This document shows, in pieces, positions 8,356-17,509 of a DNA stretch of 64,000 nucleotides. Position numbers and translations under genes: made by a program. The stretch comes from Planctomycetota bacterium (lineage in GTDB: Bacteria > Planctomycetota > Planctomycetia > Planctomycetales > Planctomycetaceae), in contig JAEZFD010000031.1 in NCBI GenBank assembly GCA_023417655.1, positions 1 to 64,000 on the forward strand. The letters run 5' to 3'. The notes below the pieces were generated by a model. It was not told where the DNA came from and searched no databases. It was given only the letters and a program-made list of their open reading frames with translations. Every line of letters starts with the position of its first letter. The first letter of the stretch is position 1.

Positions 8356-8374
8356 ACACGTTCAACGAACGTGT
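8356..8374. promoter_or_regulatory. Perfect 8+3+8 palindrome, candidate operator of the DUF1501 operon
   Basis: ACACGTTC, AAC, GAACGTGT: a perfect inverted repeat with a 3-base centre, ending 66 bases before the first DUF1501 start. The size and symmetry suit a dimeric helix-turn-helix repressor of TetR, LacI or MarR type. No binding protein can be assigned from the sequence. Confidence 0.5.
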
Positions 8375-8440
8375 TTACGCTTGGGACAGGACCAGCCACC
8401 AACTGACCCACCTTCATCCTGCCTGAATGGGGCCATTCCC

Positions 8441-9826
8441 ATGCTGATGAGTTCCGAGGGGTTGGATCGTCGCAGGTTTCTGCGTGCTTCCGGGGGCGTA
8501 GTCGGAGCCTTATTGCCGAACGGCATTGCTCTCGCCAATGATTCCAGATCCGACAGGCCAGTGGGATTCGGTCGGGCCAAGTCAGTTCTGATTGTGCTGC
8601 TGAGTGGAGGCCTGAGCCAGCTTGATACATTGGATCCCAAGCCTGAGGCCCCTGCCGAAGTTCGCGGAGAATTCTCCCCCATCTCGACGACCATACCCGG
8701 AGTGTCGGTCTCCGAGCACCTCCCACGGTTTGCGAGGCAGACTGATCGCTGGGCGATTGTCCGGACACTTGCACATCGCGAGCACAACCATTTGCTCGCC
8801 ACGCATGTTGCACTCACTGGGCGACCGACCCCTTTGCCTCGAGGCGCTTCGGATCTGGATCGCGTTGAAACCCGAAATGACTTTCCCAATTACGCGGCTG
8901 CTCTGAATTTCATCAGGCCGCGGACTGACGGGATCCCCTCAGGGGTGGCACTGCCGAATTATCTGATTGAAGGCCCATTGACGTGGCCCGGCCAACATGC
9001 CGGATTTCTTGGGGCGAAGTATGACCCCTGGCAAGTCAACGGGAACCCGAATGATCAGGATTTCCAGATGCAGGCACTGGCGATGCGCCCGGATGTTTCC
9101 ATTGAGAGACTTCGCTCACGACAACGTCTGCTCGATGAGTTAGGTGCCGGTCGAACTCCGATGACGACTCTTGACGTTAACGCACTTCGCGACCAGCAGG
9201 AACTCGCTTTCAACCTGTTAACTTCCGGAAAAGTGACAAAGGCATTCGAGCTGAAACGGGAGTCAGACGAGACGCGAGAGCGGTACGGTCGCAATAAGTT
9301 CGGGCAGTCTTTGTTATTGTCGAAACGTCTGGTGGAGGCGGGCGTCCCCATGGTTCATGCCACAATGGGAATCGTCCAGACATGGGACACACATGTCGAC
9401 AACTGGGGTAAACTCAAGAACACGTTGCTACCACAGTTGGACCAAGGTTTAGCAGCGCTCACTGATGACTTGCAGGCCAGCGGACTGCTGGATGAGACGC
9501 TGGTCGTTGTGATGAGCGAGTTTGGCAGAACTTCGAAGGTGTCGACATTGCCTGGACAGACCATCCCAGGGCGAGATCATTGGGCTCATGCTTACTCTGG
9601 ATTGTTTGCAGGTGCGGGAGTCAAGGGAGGTCAGGTTCTCGGTCAGACGGACCGTCAGGCGGCCTACCCCGTAACTCGATCGTGGTCTCCCGCTGATCTC
9701 TGCACTACGATTTTCAATTCGCTCGGAGTCGATCCCGAGGCGACTCTCTTTGATCCTCTGAACCGGCCTCATTCCCTGCTCAACGGGAACGTGATCACGA
9801 ATCTCTATACGGGAGCAACCGCATGA
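8441..9826 (+). CDS. DUF1501 protein 1, Tat-exported
   Basis: A 461-residue member of DUF1501, a family related to alkaline phosphatase/sulfatase folds and expanded in planctomycetes. The N-terminus has a twin-arginine signal (LDRRRFLRASGG) followed by a hydrophobic stretch. Family motifs include LLSGGLSQLDTLDPKPEAPAEVRGEF, TWDTHVDNW, VVVMSEFGRTSKV and GRDHWAHAYSGLFAGAGVKGG, carrying the Asp/His residues thought to bind metal. ATG 8441 precedes the Tat motif; an in-frame start at 8381 is possible. The stop overlaps the next DUF1501 ATG (ATGA), so they are coupled. The substrate is unknown; these genes usually travel with DUF1549/DUF1553 proteins, as here. Confidence 0.9.
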   Translation: MLMSSEGLDRRRFLRASGGVVGALLPNGIALANDSRSDRPVGFGRAKSVLIVLLSGGLSQLDTLDPKPEAPAEVRGEFSPISTTIPGVSVSEHLPRFARQTDRWAIVRTLAHREHNHLLATHVALTGRPTPLPRGASDLDRVETRNDFPNYAAALNFIRPRTDGIPSGVALPNYLIEGPLTWPGQHAGFLGAKYDPWQVNGNPNDQDFQMQALAMRPDVSIERLRSRQRLLDELGAGRTPMTTLDVNALRDQQELAFNLLTSGKVTKAFELKRESDETRERYGRNKFGQSLLLSKRLVEAGVPMVHATMGIVQTWDTHVDNWGKLKNTLLPQLDQGLAALTDDLQASGLLDETLVVVMSEFGRTSKVSTLPGQTIPGRDHWAHAYSGLFAGAGVKGGQVLGQTDRQAAYPVTRSWSPADLCTTIFNSLGVDPEATLFDPLNRPHSLLNGNVITNLYTGATA

Positions 9827-11301
9827 CAAGCGGGTCAACTCAGAATTCTCATTCTGCCTGGCACCATGCCAGAACTTCGCGACGCGAGGCACTGCAGGCA
9901 GGAGCGATCGGGATTCTCGGATTAGGCATGAATCACCTGACAGGGTTGCGTGAGGCTTCCGCCACTCAAGGTCGTCCTCCGAGAGGCAGTGCGAAATCAT
10001 GTATCTTTATCTTCCTGTCCGGAGGCTTATCCCAGTTGGAGAGCTTCGATATGAAGCCTTCCGCTCCGGACAACATTCGCGGTGAATTTAAACCTTGTAG
10101 CACGAAAACGCCTGGGCTGCAGATCTGCGAACATCTGCCTGGCCTGGCACAGCGGAGTCAGATGTGGGCGCTCTGCCGGTCATTAACTCATCGCTCCAAT
10201 GACCACTCCGCTGGTCATCACATCATGTTGACAGGCAACTCTGAGTTGCCGACCGGCTTCAGTCCGAATCGTCCCAGTCGCACTGACAATGCTTCGATTG
10301 CCGCAATCGCTGGATATGCGATGCGAGATCAGCAGCACAACAATCTCCCGACAGCTGTCGTCCTCCCTGAGCGTTTAGTACATAACACTGGTCGCGTCAT
10401 TCCCGGTCAGGACGCGGGAGTCATGGGACCGCGACACGACCCTTGGATCGTTCAAGCGAGCCCTTTTCATAATACCTCTTACGGGGCCTTCCCAACCCAT
10501 TCCTTTGATCATCAGATTCGGGGAAAACCTGATGAACGTGTGTTTCAGGCACCGCAGCTCGCGTTACCTGAGGGCTTAAGCATGCACACAGTTAATGGGC
10601 GGCTGGCTCTGTTGGACGAACTCAATCAGCAGCGCAGAAATCTGGACAGGTACGCTCAGGTCGAGAACTTTGATCGATTGAGACAGGGAGCAGTCTCTCT
10701 GTTGACTGAATCCGCGGTAAATCAGGCGTTAGACGTCACCAATGCTGATGACAAGGATCTGAATCGATACGGGCGAAACTCATTCGGCTGGTCATTGCTG
10801 ATGGCGCGACGTCTCGTCGGTGCGGGGATCAGCCTGGTTCAGGTAAACCTCGGCAATAATGAGTCATGGGACACCCATGGAAATGCGTTTCCTCATCTGA
10901 AAGACAAGCTCTTTCCACCGACCGACCAGGCACTCTCCGCATTGCTGGACGATCTCGCTTCGACTGGAGAGCTGGACGAGACGCTGATCGTCGTCTGTGG
11001 TGAATTCGGCCGCACGCCGCAGATCACCTTGCTGGAGAAACACTACAAGCTCCCCGGTCGTGATCACTGGGGAGCTGTTCAATCAGTTCTGTTTGCCGGG
11101 GGTGGAATTCGCGGAGGCAACGTCGTTGGTCAGTCAGATGCACACGGTGCTTATTCGGTAGATCAGCCAGTCAAGCCAGAGAACTTCGCTGCCACCATCT
11201 ATGATGCGCTCGGCATCCCTGCGACTGCCGCATGGTATGATGTCGAGAACCGTCCCCACCACATTTATAACGGCGAACCGATCGCGGGCCTGCATTCATA
11301 A
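9823..11301 (+). CDS. DUF1501 protein 2, Tat-exported
   Basis: A 492-residue DUF1501 paralogue. The Tat signal is TSRREALQAGAIGILGLGMN. Family motifs are conserved: FLSGGLSQLESFDMKPSAPDNIRGEF, ESWDTHGNAF, VVCGEFGRTPQI and GRDHWGAVQSVLFAGGGIRGG. It overlaps the preceding DUF1501 gene by four bases, and the next one begins about 55 bases later. The three proteins are clearly homologous yet differ throughout, so this is an old tandem array rather than a recent duplication. Confidence 0.9.
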   Translation: MTSGSTQNSHSAWHHARTSRREALQAGAIGILGLGMNHLTGLREASATQGRPPRGSAKSCIFIFLSGGLSQLESFDMKPSAPDNIRGEFKPCSTKTPGLQICEHLPGLAQRSQMWALCRSLTHRSNDHSAGHHIMLTGNSELPTGFSPNRPSRTDNASIAAIAGYAMRDQQHNNLPTAVVLPERLVHNTGRVIPGQDAGVMGPRHDPWIVQASPFHNTSYGAFPTHSFDHQIRGKPDERVFQAPQLALPEGLSMHTVNGRLALLDELNQQRRNLDRYAQVENFDRLRQGAVSLLTESAVNQALDVTNADDKDLNRYGRNSFGWSLLMARRLVGAGISLVQVNLGNNESWDTHGNAFPHLKDKLFPPTDQALSALLDDLASTGELDETLIVVCGEFGRTPQITLLEKHYKLPGRDHWGAVQSVLFAGGGIRGGNVVGQSDAHGAYSVDQPVKPENFAATIYDALGIPATAAWYDVENRPHHIYNGEPIAGLHS

Positions 11302-11355
11302 CTCCCATGAATCGGATTCAGGAGTTTGAAGTCCTGTCCACGTCAAGGATTCGTA

Positions 11356-12777
11356 ATGCCCAATTTTCAATCAGGTCGGCTATTCGCGTGTCAGGAATTT
11401 CAACAGTCCATGCGGCTGAGTCGGCGGCAGGCTTTGTGTGCAGGGACTGTTTCGGCGCTGGGCTTAGGACTTGGGTTCGGCGATCTGGAAATGCGTCTGG
11501 ATGCGGCTCAATCAAACGATCTCAAACTCCCAGCGAAGCGTGCGAAAGCTTGTATCTTTATCTTCATGTGGGGTGGGCCGAGTCAGCTTGAAACATTCGA
11601 CCTGAAACCTGGTGCACCGGCCGAAGTTCGGGGTGAATTTAACCCCATCGCGACCAAAGTCCCAGGAATTCAGATTTGTGAGCACTTCACGCAACTTGCC
11701 GGACTCACTGATAAAATAGCGATCATTCGATCTTTAACACACGATGATCCTGCGCATCTGTCGAGCGGTCATTTAACGGTGACCGGGCAACTCGCGCCGG
11801 TACTAAAAAGCGATGCCGATCCTCCTAGTGCCAAGGATTCCCCACATCTCGGATCGCTGGTGTCGCGCCTTCGTCCCGCCCCAACAGGGCTGCCATCGTT
11901 CGTCAGTATGCCATGGAAGGCGTTTCATCCGGCGGCGCCCGGTGGTGAAGCCCCAGGGCAGCACGGCGGCTGGATGGGATCTGCCTATGACGGCATGCTC
12001 CTCAAAGGCGACCCGAATGATCCGGCATGGCAACCACAGGGACTGGCTTTGCCAGCAGATATTCAACTGGAACGTCTGAATTCGCGTGTGGAACTCCTGC
12101 GCACGCTGGATGCTCAACGGGCGTCACTCCATCGCTCGCTCGAAACAACCGCCTTTGGAGACCATCAGTCCCGTGCGATGGAAATGGTCGGTTCTGAGAA
12201 GGTCAGGTCCGCTTTCGACCTTTCACAGGAGAGCGATGAAGTTCGCGAAAAGTATGGTCGGAACATCCACGGACAATGCGTCCTGATGGCTCGACGGTTA
12301 ATTGAACACGGTGTCCCGCTCGTTTCTGTGAACTGGCATAATGACGGTAAGAACTTCTGGGACACACATGGAAACAATTTCAATCGTTTAAAGAACGACT
12401 TGATCCCTCCGGCTGACAGGGCACTCTCTGCGTTGCTCACTGACCTTGAAGATCGCGGACTGCTCGACGAAACAATCGTTGCCTGGGTCGGTGAGTTCGG
12501 TCGACGACCTCAGATCAGCACGAACAACGCAGGGCGTGAACATTGGCCATTCTGTTACAACGGAATTCTGGCTGGTGGTGGAATTCGTCCGGGAATGGTT
12601 TACGGATCAAGCGACGCACATGCCGCCTATCCCGCTTCCGATCCCGTCTCGCCTCAGGATTTTGCCACGACAATTCTGCATGCGATGGGATTACCAACGG
12701 ATGCCATGTTACCAGATCGCGAAGGCCGGCCTCACCAAATCACGTCAGGGAGAGTGCTCCATGATCTACTGGTGTGA
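11356..12777 (+). CDS. DUF1501 protein 3, Tat-exported
   Basis: A 473-residue third DUF1501 paralogue. The Tat motif is RLSRRQALCAGTVSALGLGLG. Core motifs: FMWGGPSQLETFDLKPGAPAEVRGEF, FWDTHGNNF, AWVGEFGRRPQI and GREHWPFCYNGILAGGGIRPG. I chose ATG 11356 because AAGGA lies 6 bases upstream; a TTG at 11326 would extend it by 10 residues. The downstream giant gene starts inside the last codons. It differs from the others in having GREHW for GRDHW. Confidence 0.9.
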   Translation: MPNFQSGRLFACQEFQQSMRLSRRQALCAGTVSALGLGLGFGDLEMRLDAAQSNDLKLPAKRAKACIFIFMWGGPSQLETFDLKPGAPAEVRGEFNPIATKVPGIQICEHFTQLAGLTDKIAIIRSLTHDDPAHLSSGHLTVTGQLAPVLKSDADPPSAKDSPHLGSLVSRLRPAPTGLPSFVSMPWKAFHPAAPGGEAPGQHGGWMGSAYDGMLLKGDPNDPAWQPQGLALPADIQLERLNSRVELLRTLDAQRASLHRSLETTAFGDHQSRAMEMVGSEKVRSAFDLSQESDEVREKYGRNIHGQCVLMARRLIEHGVPLVSVNWHNDGKNFWDTHGNNFNRLKNDLIPPADRALSALLTDLEDRGLLDETIVAWVGEFGRRPQISTNNAGREHWPFCYNGILAGGGIRPGMVYGSSDAHAAYPASDPVSPQDFATTILHAMGLPTDAMLPDREGRPHQITSGRVLHDLLV

Positions 12778-15700
12778 TCTGCCCCCGCGGTTGTCTTTCT
12801 CATTTCTTTCCGATGGCATGAGTTCCATGCGAATCCGCTCTCGAATAGCGTTTCTGACCTGCGTGCTCTGCCTGTGTTCGCCGGTTCAGGTCGGTGCGCA
12901 AGTCATTAACTCGGTCAGCCCGCGGACGTGCAAGGCGGGAAAGACAACCCAACTGATCATTCATGGGACCGAGTTGAATGATTCGCTCCGAGTGATATGT
13001 GACGATCAGTTCCTCCACTGGAAGGCCGAGAAGATTGAGCCGACTCAGGCGACAATTGCAATCACAGTGCCGGAGGATGCTCCACGCGGTCCGTTCAGCA
13101 TCTGGCTGACAACGGCGACCGGAGTTGTCAAGCCGCATCTGTTCTACGTGGATGATCTGGGGGCTGTCGTTGACAACGGGAGCAATCACAATCGCGAAAC
13201 GGCGCAGCCGATCTCAACTCAGTCCACGATTGAAGGAGTCTGCGATTTATCTTTCAGCGATTTCTATCGCTTCCGCGCAAACGCTGACGAGCGAATTGCG
13301 GTCGAAGTCCATACGCAGCAACTTCGCTCATCTATGGACCCGGTCGTTCGTCTGCTGAATTCTGCAGGGGAAACGCTGCTTCAGGTCGATGACAGTTCCG
13401 TTGGACCAGATTGTCAGTTCAGCTATCAGTTTAATGACGCTGGCGACTACTGGATCGAAGTGCATGACAGCCGACATGGTGCGGCCGGAGCACTCTATCA
13501 GTTAAGAGTGGGTGACTTCCCCGTTGTGCATCACTGTTTTCCTCTCGCAGTCCGTTGCGGAGAGAAAGCGAGTCTTAGCTTCGTGGGCCCTGATGGCGAC
13601 AGGCTTGCGCCTCGCGAATACCAGCCTGCACCGGGAGTTCAAGGGCGAGATCGGATTCGGGTCCGGTTCGATCAGGAGAAACCCGGCAGTTGGGTACCGC
13701 TCATCTGCAGCCCTTATCCCCAGTGCATTGAATCTGAATCCAATGAAAGCCTCACGGTCCCGATTGGAATCAACGGTCGTCTCACAGGACCACGAGAGGT
13801 CGACAGCTATACAATTCATGGGACCAAAGGGCAGGTAATACGCTTTAGCGCGACAACCCGCAGCATGGGAAGCCCAACACTTCTGCAAATGCGCCTATTT
13901 AATAGCGCCGGAGCGAAAATCGCAGAAACAAAGGTTTCCGAAGCCGACGAACCGACGTTTGATGCCACCTTACCCGAAGCGGGAAACTATCGACTGGAAG
14001 TGTCGGACTTGCTGAAACGGGGCGGCGACGAATTCAGTTACTATGTTGAATGTATTCCGTCTGCAACGTTTTCGATTGCCATCAAGCCGGATGCAAAAGC
14101 CCGAGAAGAGTTCCTGATTGAGCCGGGACATGGTGCATGTGCTGTGCAAGTGACGGTCTCGCGCTTCGGGTACGATGGAGAAATCGATCTCTCTTTAAAC
14201 GATCTGAAGGCGGGACTCCGAATGCTGAACCCACGAATTCCCGCCAAAGCGGCCGAAGCCAAGATCTTTCTCGCTGCAGATGAAAGCTGGAACGCAACGA
14301 GCGGGAATGTTCTGCATCTCGTGGCAAATTCCGTTGAGAATCCGGAAGCCCGTTGCGTTGTCGACAGCTTTGCACTGCGTCGTACCAAAGAACCCTTTGT
14401 ACTGGTCCCCATCACTTCTGCGCAGGGGCAGCTCGTCTTCGCGGCCGCAAGATCAACTGACTCTCCATTCGCACTGACTGCCACAACTCCAGTCGAGTTT
14501 GCTCGCCCAGTCCGATCACATTCAGCGGTACTGAATTTGAAACGGCTTCAGGAAAAGTTCAAAGCCGGTGTTGAAATGCTCCTCTCTCCGTCACACACGG
14601 GGTGGAATGTCTCAAGTAAAGCGGAACAGGATACGTACACGTTAACACTCGCTCGCAATGAACACGCGGTGAACGAACCAGACCAGTTGCAGCTGCTCAT
14701 CTATGGTGAATTTGAAGGGCGCGGGCGAGTCGAGACATGTCACGTCCCGATCCAGTGGATTGATCCGGTTCGAGTATCAATGACATTTCCGGAACCCCTC
14801 GTGCGCGGCGGGCCTGCTCGCGCTGTTGTGCAGTTACACCGTCAAGGAAAGGATCCACAACCCGTCACAATCACACCCGATGCCGTCCCGGTCGGCATCT
14901 CCGGTCTCAAACCAGTCACCATCTCAGCGGATCAGGCGCAGGCAGAGATTTCCTTCGAGATCGCCGGGGATGCTGCATTGGATCTGACGCAGAGTTTCAC
15001 CCTGCGTGCTTCAAGTAAGTACGACGGTCAGGAATTTGCTGTTTCGTCGGCCCATGAACTTCCAAGGCTCACGACAAGTCCCACTGACATCCTTGTCTAT
15101 CCAGGTAAACTCGCCTTGGATGATCCTCGGGGACGGCAGCAACTAGTTGTCACCGGCATTGACGAGAACGACGGTTTTCGGGACTGGACACGTCATGCCC
15201 GGATTTCGTCCGCCAACGGACTCATCGCCGAAGTGAAGAATAGCGTCGTTTATCCAGTCGCTGATGGAGAGACGGAAATTGTCGTCGAAGTTGGCGGCCA
15301 TCGCCGTACGATTCCAGTGAGCGTCTCGAATCGGACGACAACCCGAAAGATCGGGTTTGATTCCGAAGTTCTGGTCGCTTTGTCCAAGCAGGGATGTAAT
15401 GCCGGGGCCTGCCACGGTTCCCCGAGTGGGAAGGGTGGGTTCCGTCTGTCACTGCGAGGGTTCGATATGAAACTCGATGAACTCACTCTAATTCAGGAAG
15501 AGTTCGGCCGTCGGGTTAACACGCTGGATCCGGAGCAAAGCCTACTCTTGCTCAAGCCGCTCATGAGCGTTTCCCATGGGGGTGGAAAACAGATTCGCAA
15601 GAGTGATGTGACGTATTCCATTCTGAAGGACTGGATTGCCGATGGTGCAACAGCAGATCCGAAGGAGACGCCTCGAATCGTCAAACTGGAGCTCTACCCG

Positions 15701-17440
15701 AATCAGAAGCAGATTCTGGCGGTGAAAGATGGTGGAGTTCAATTCGCCGTGACTGCTCATTTTGCAGATGGCCGTACGCGGGATGTGACTCACCTTGCTG
15801 CTTACGAAACCTCCGATACATCAGTGGCGACAGTGAGTGGGAACGGCTTCGTTACTCCGCAAGCACGCGGAGAGGTTGCGATCCTCGTTCGGGTGCTGGA
15901 ATACATCGAGTCAGTCCCTCTGATGTTTGTAGAAGAACAGCAAGGCTTCGAGTGGAACGCTCCACAGCCGAACAACTACATCGATGAACTCGTTTACGCC
16001 AAGCTGAAGCAGCTGCAGTATCAACCTGCCGATCTCTGCAGTGATGATGAATTCTTGCGGAGAGTCAGCTTGGACTTGTTGGGAATTCTCCCGGCGCCGG
16101 AAGAGACCACCGCATTTCTGGCAGACAAGCGCAACGACAAGCGCGCACGTCTGATTGACTCACTCCTTGAACGTGAAGAATATGCCAAGTTCTGGGCACT
16201 CAAATGGGGCGACCTGCTCAAAATGACGAGCAAGCTCGTCGGAGATGACGGAGTTTATAAATACCATCGTTGGATTGAGAACTCACTGCATGAAAACATG
16301 CCTTACGATGAGTTCGCCCGGCAACTGATTACAGGAACTGGAAGCACACTGGCGAATCCACCCGCCAATTTTTATCGCACTTCGACAGATATGAACGAGT
16401 GCGTGGAAACCATCTCGCAGGTCTTTCTCGGGGCGCGACTTCAGTGTGCGAAGTGCCACAATCATCCGTTTGAACGTTGGACGCAGGACAACTACTACGG
16501 ACTGGGGGCGTTCTTTAATCGGGTTCAACGACGTAAAACATCGCGGCCAGGTGAGACATTCGTCTATATCAGTGATGCTGGGGATGTCGTGCAACCCCGG
16601 ACCGGACAGGTCATGGTTCCATGGCTACCGCAGCTGGGAAGTGTCGAATCTCCTGAGGACGCGGACCGACGCGCGATCTTCGTCAACTGGCTCGTGGATC
16701 CGGGCAATCCTTATTTCGCAAGAATTGAGGCCAATCGAATCTGGAGTCACCTATTCGCAAAGGGGATCGTCGATCCCATTGATGACTTCCGCGATTCGAA
16801 TCCCCCTTCCAATTCCGCTCTGCTCGACGCACTTGCGAAAGATTTCGTCGAGCGGGGCTATGACCGCAAGCATCTACTGCGTGTCATCATGAATAGCAGG
16901 ACCTATCAGGCAAGCTGTCAGACATCGAAGTTTAACGAATCCGACTCGCGATATTTTTCCCATCAGGAGCCCCGGCTACTGGGAGCGGAGCAATTACTGG
17001 ATGCGATCAACTGTACGCTGGCGATTGAACAGAAATTCGGAAACCTTCCAGCGGGAACACTTGCGACTCAGTTGCCGGCACCGGACGTTGCTAAAGTCGA
17101 TTTCCTGAAAGTGTTTGGACAACCGGAAAGAAGCACTGTCTGCGCCTGTGAGCGAACTGATGGCTCCAACTTAGGGATGGCAATCGAATTGTTTAATGGC
17201 CCGCTACTCCATGAAAAGCTTCAGAACGCCGACAATCGGTTTCGAAAGTCTTTGGCTGCCGGTCATTCAGTCGAAGTCACAATTCGCGAGATCTATCTGG
17301 CGGCACTCTGTCGCTTCCCGACAGAAGTTGAGTTGAAAGTTGCGATTGCTCATTGCAGCAAGAATCCGGATCCCGTGGTCGGAATTGAAGATGTCTGTTG
17401 GGCATTATTCAACACAGACGAGTTCCTGTTTCAACATTAG
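12761..17440 (+). CDS. Giant exported DUF1549/DUF1553 protein with cytochrome-like and PPC/Ig-like domains
   Basis: About 1,559 residues with a signal sequence (RIRSRIAFLTCVLCLCSPVQVGAQ). In order: an IPT/TIG-like domain, pre-peptidase (PPC)-like beta domains with DFYRFRANADERIAVEV and VDSYTIHGTKGQVIRFSA, Ig-like regions, a haem-like CNAGACHG motif (unusual C-x4-C-H spacing, about residue 878), and a BIG2-like domain (SDTSVATVSGNGFV). DUF1549 follows with CAKCHNHPFERW (about residue 1228), then DUF1553 to the C-terminus. This order is typical of planctomycete proteins that occur beside DUF1501. ATG 12761 has AGGGAGAG upstream and overlaps the previous gene; 12818 and 12827 are alternatives nearer the signal helix. 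It is probably periplasmic; redox or polymer-processing roles are proposed for the family but unproven. Confidence 0.88.
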   Translation: MIYWCDLPPRLSFSFLSDGMSSMRIRSRIAFLTCVLCLCSPVQVGAQVINSVSPRTCKAGKTTQLIIHGTELNDSLRVICDDQFLHWKAEKIEPTQATIAITVPEDAPRGPFSIWLTTATGVVKPHLFYVDDLGAVVDNGSNHNRETAQPISTQSTIEGVCDLSFSDFYRFRANADERIAVEVHTQQLRSSMDPVVRLLNSAGETLLQVDDSSVGPDCQFSYQFNDAGDYWIEVHDSRHGAAGALYQLRVGDFPVVHHCFPLAVRCGEKASLSFVGPDGDRLAPREYQPAPGVQGRDRIRVRFDQEKPGSWVPLICSPYPQCIESESNESLTVPIGINGRLTGPREVDSYTIHGTKGQVIRFSATTRSMGSPTLLQMRLFNSAGAKIAETKVSEADEPTFDATLPEAGNYRLEVSDLLKRGGDEFSYYVECIPSATFSIAIKPDAKAREEFLIEPGHGACAVQVTVSRFGYDGEIDLSLNDLKAGLRMLNPRIPAKAAEAKIFLAADESWNATSGNVLHLVANSVENPEARCVVDSFALRRTKEPFVLVPITSAQGQLVFAAARSTDSPFALTATTPVEFARPVRSHSAVLNLKRLQEKFKAGVEMLLSPSHTGWNVSSKAEQDTYTLTLARNEHAVNEPDQLQLLIYGEFEGRGRVETCHVPIQWIDPVRVSMTFPEPLVRGGPARAVVQLHRQGKDPQPVTITPDAVPVGISGLKPVTISADQAQAEISFEIAGDAALDLTQSFTLRASSKYDGQEFAVSSAHELPRLTTSPTDILVYPGKLALDDPRGRQQLVVTGIDENDGFRDWTRHARISSANGLIAEVKNSVVYPVADGETEIVVEVGGHRRTIPVSVSNRTTTRKIGFDSEVLVALSKQGCNAGACHGSPSGKGGFRLSLRGFDMKLDELTLIQEEFGRRVNTLDPEQSLLLLKPLMSVSHGGGKQIRKSDVTYSILKDWIADGATADPKETPRIVKLELYPNQKQILAVKDGGVQFAVTAHFADGRTRDVTHLAAYETSDTSVATVSGNGFVTPQARGEVAILVRVLEYIESVPLMFVEEQQGFEWNAPQPNNYIDELVYAKLKQLQYQPADLCSDDEFLRRVSLDLLGILPAPEETTAFLADKRNDKRARLIDSLLEREEYAKFWALKWGDLLKMTSKLVGDDGVYKYHRWIENSLHENMPYDEFARQLITGTGSTLANPPANFYRTSTDMNECVETISQVFLGARLQCAKCHNHPFERWTQDNYYGLGAFFNRVQRRKTSRPGETFVYISDAGDVVQPRTGQVMVPWLPQLGSVESPEDADRRAIFVNWLVDPGNPYFARIEANRIWSHLFAKGIVDPIDDFRDSNPPSNSALLDALAKDFVERGYDRKHLLRVIMNSRTYQASCQTSKFNESDSRYFSHQEPRLLGAEQLLDAINCTLAIEQKFGNLPAGTLATQLPAPDVAKVDFLKVFGQPERSTVCACERTDGSNLGMAIELFNGPLLHEKLQNADNRFRKSLAAGHSVEVTIREIYLAALCRFPTEVELKVAIAHCSKNPDPVVGIEDVCWALFNTDEFLFQH

Positions 17441-17509
17441 ACCGGTCCATCAGAGATGGTTAGGACAACGGCGAAGTGTTCATCCTTCACTCATTTCACG
17501 TATCAGTCT

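Larger units (their letters stand above)
7692..8440. other. Long divergent intergenic region between hxsA and the DUF1501 operon
   Basis: About 750 bases lie between two divergent operons. I see no convincing gene; the open frames here overlap antisense. It holds three palindromic elements listed separately (7751-7765, 7895-7936, 8356-8374), so it is probably a regulatory region with promoters facing both ways. Confidence 0.6.

Noticed and set aside
8043..8889. Antisense frames of 175-256 codons over the first DUF1501 gene
   Set aside because: They lie opposite a well-supported Tat-exported DUF1501 protein and have Arg/Cys-rich shadow composition.
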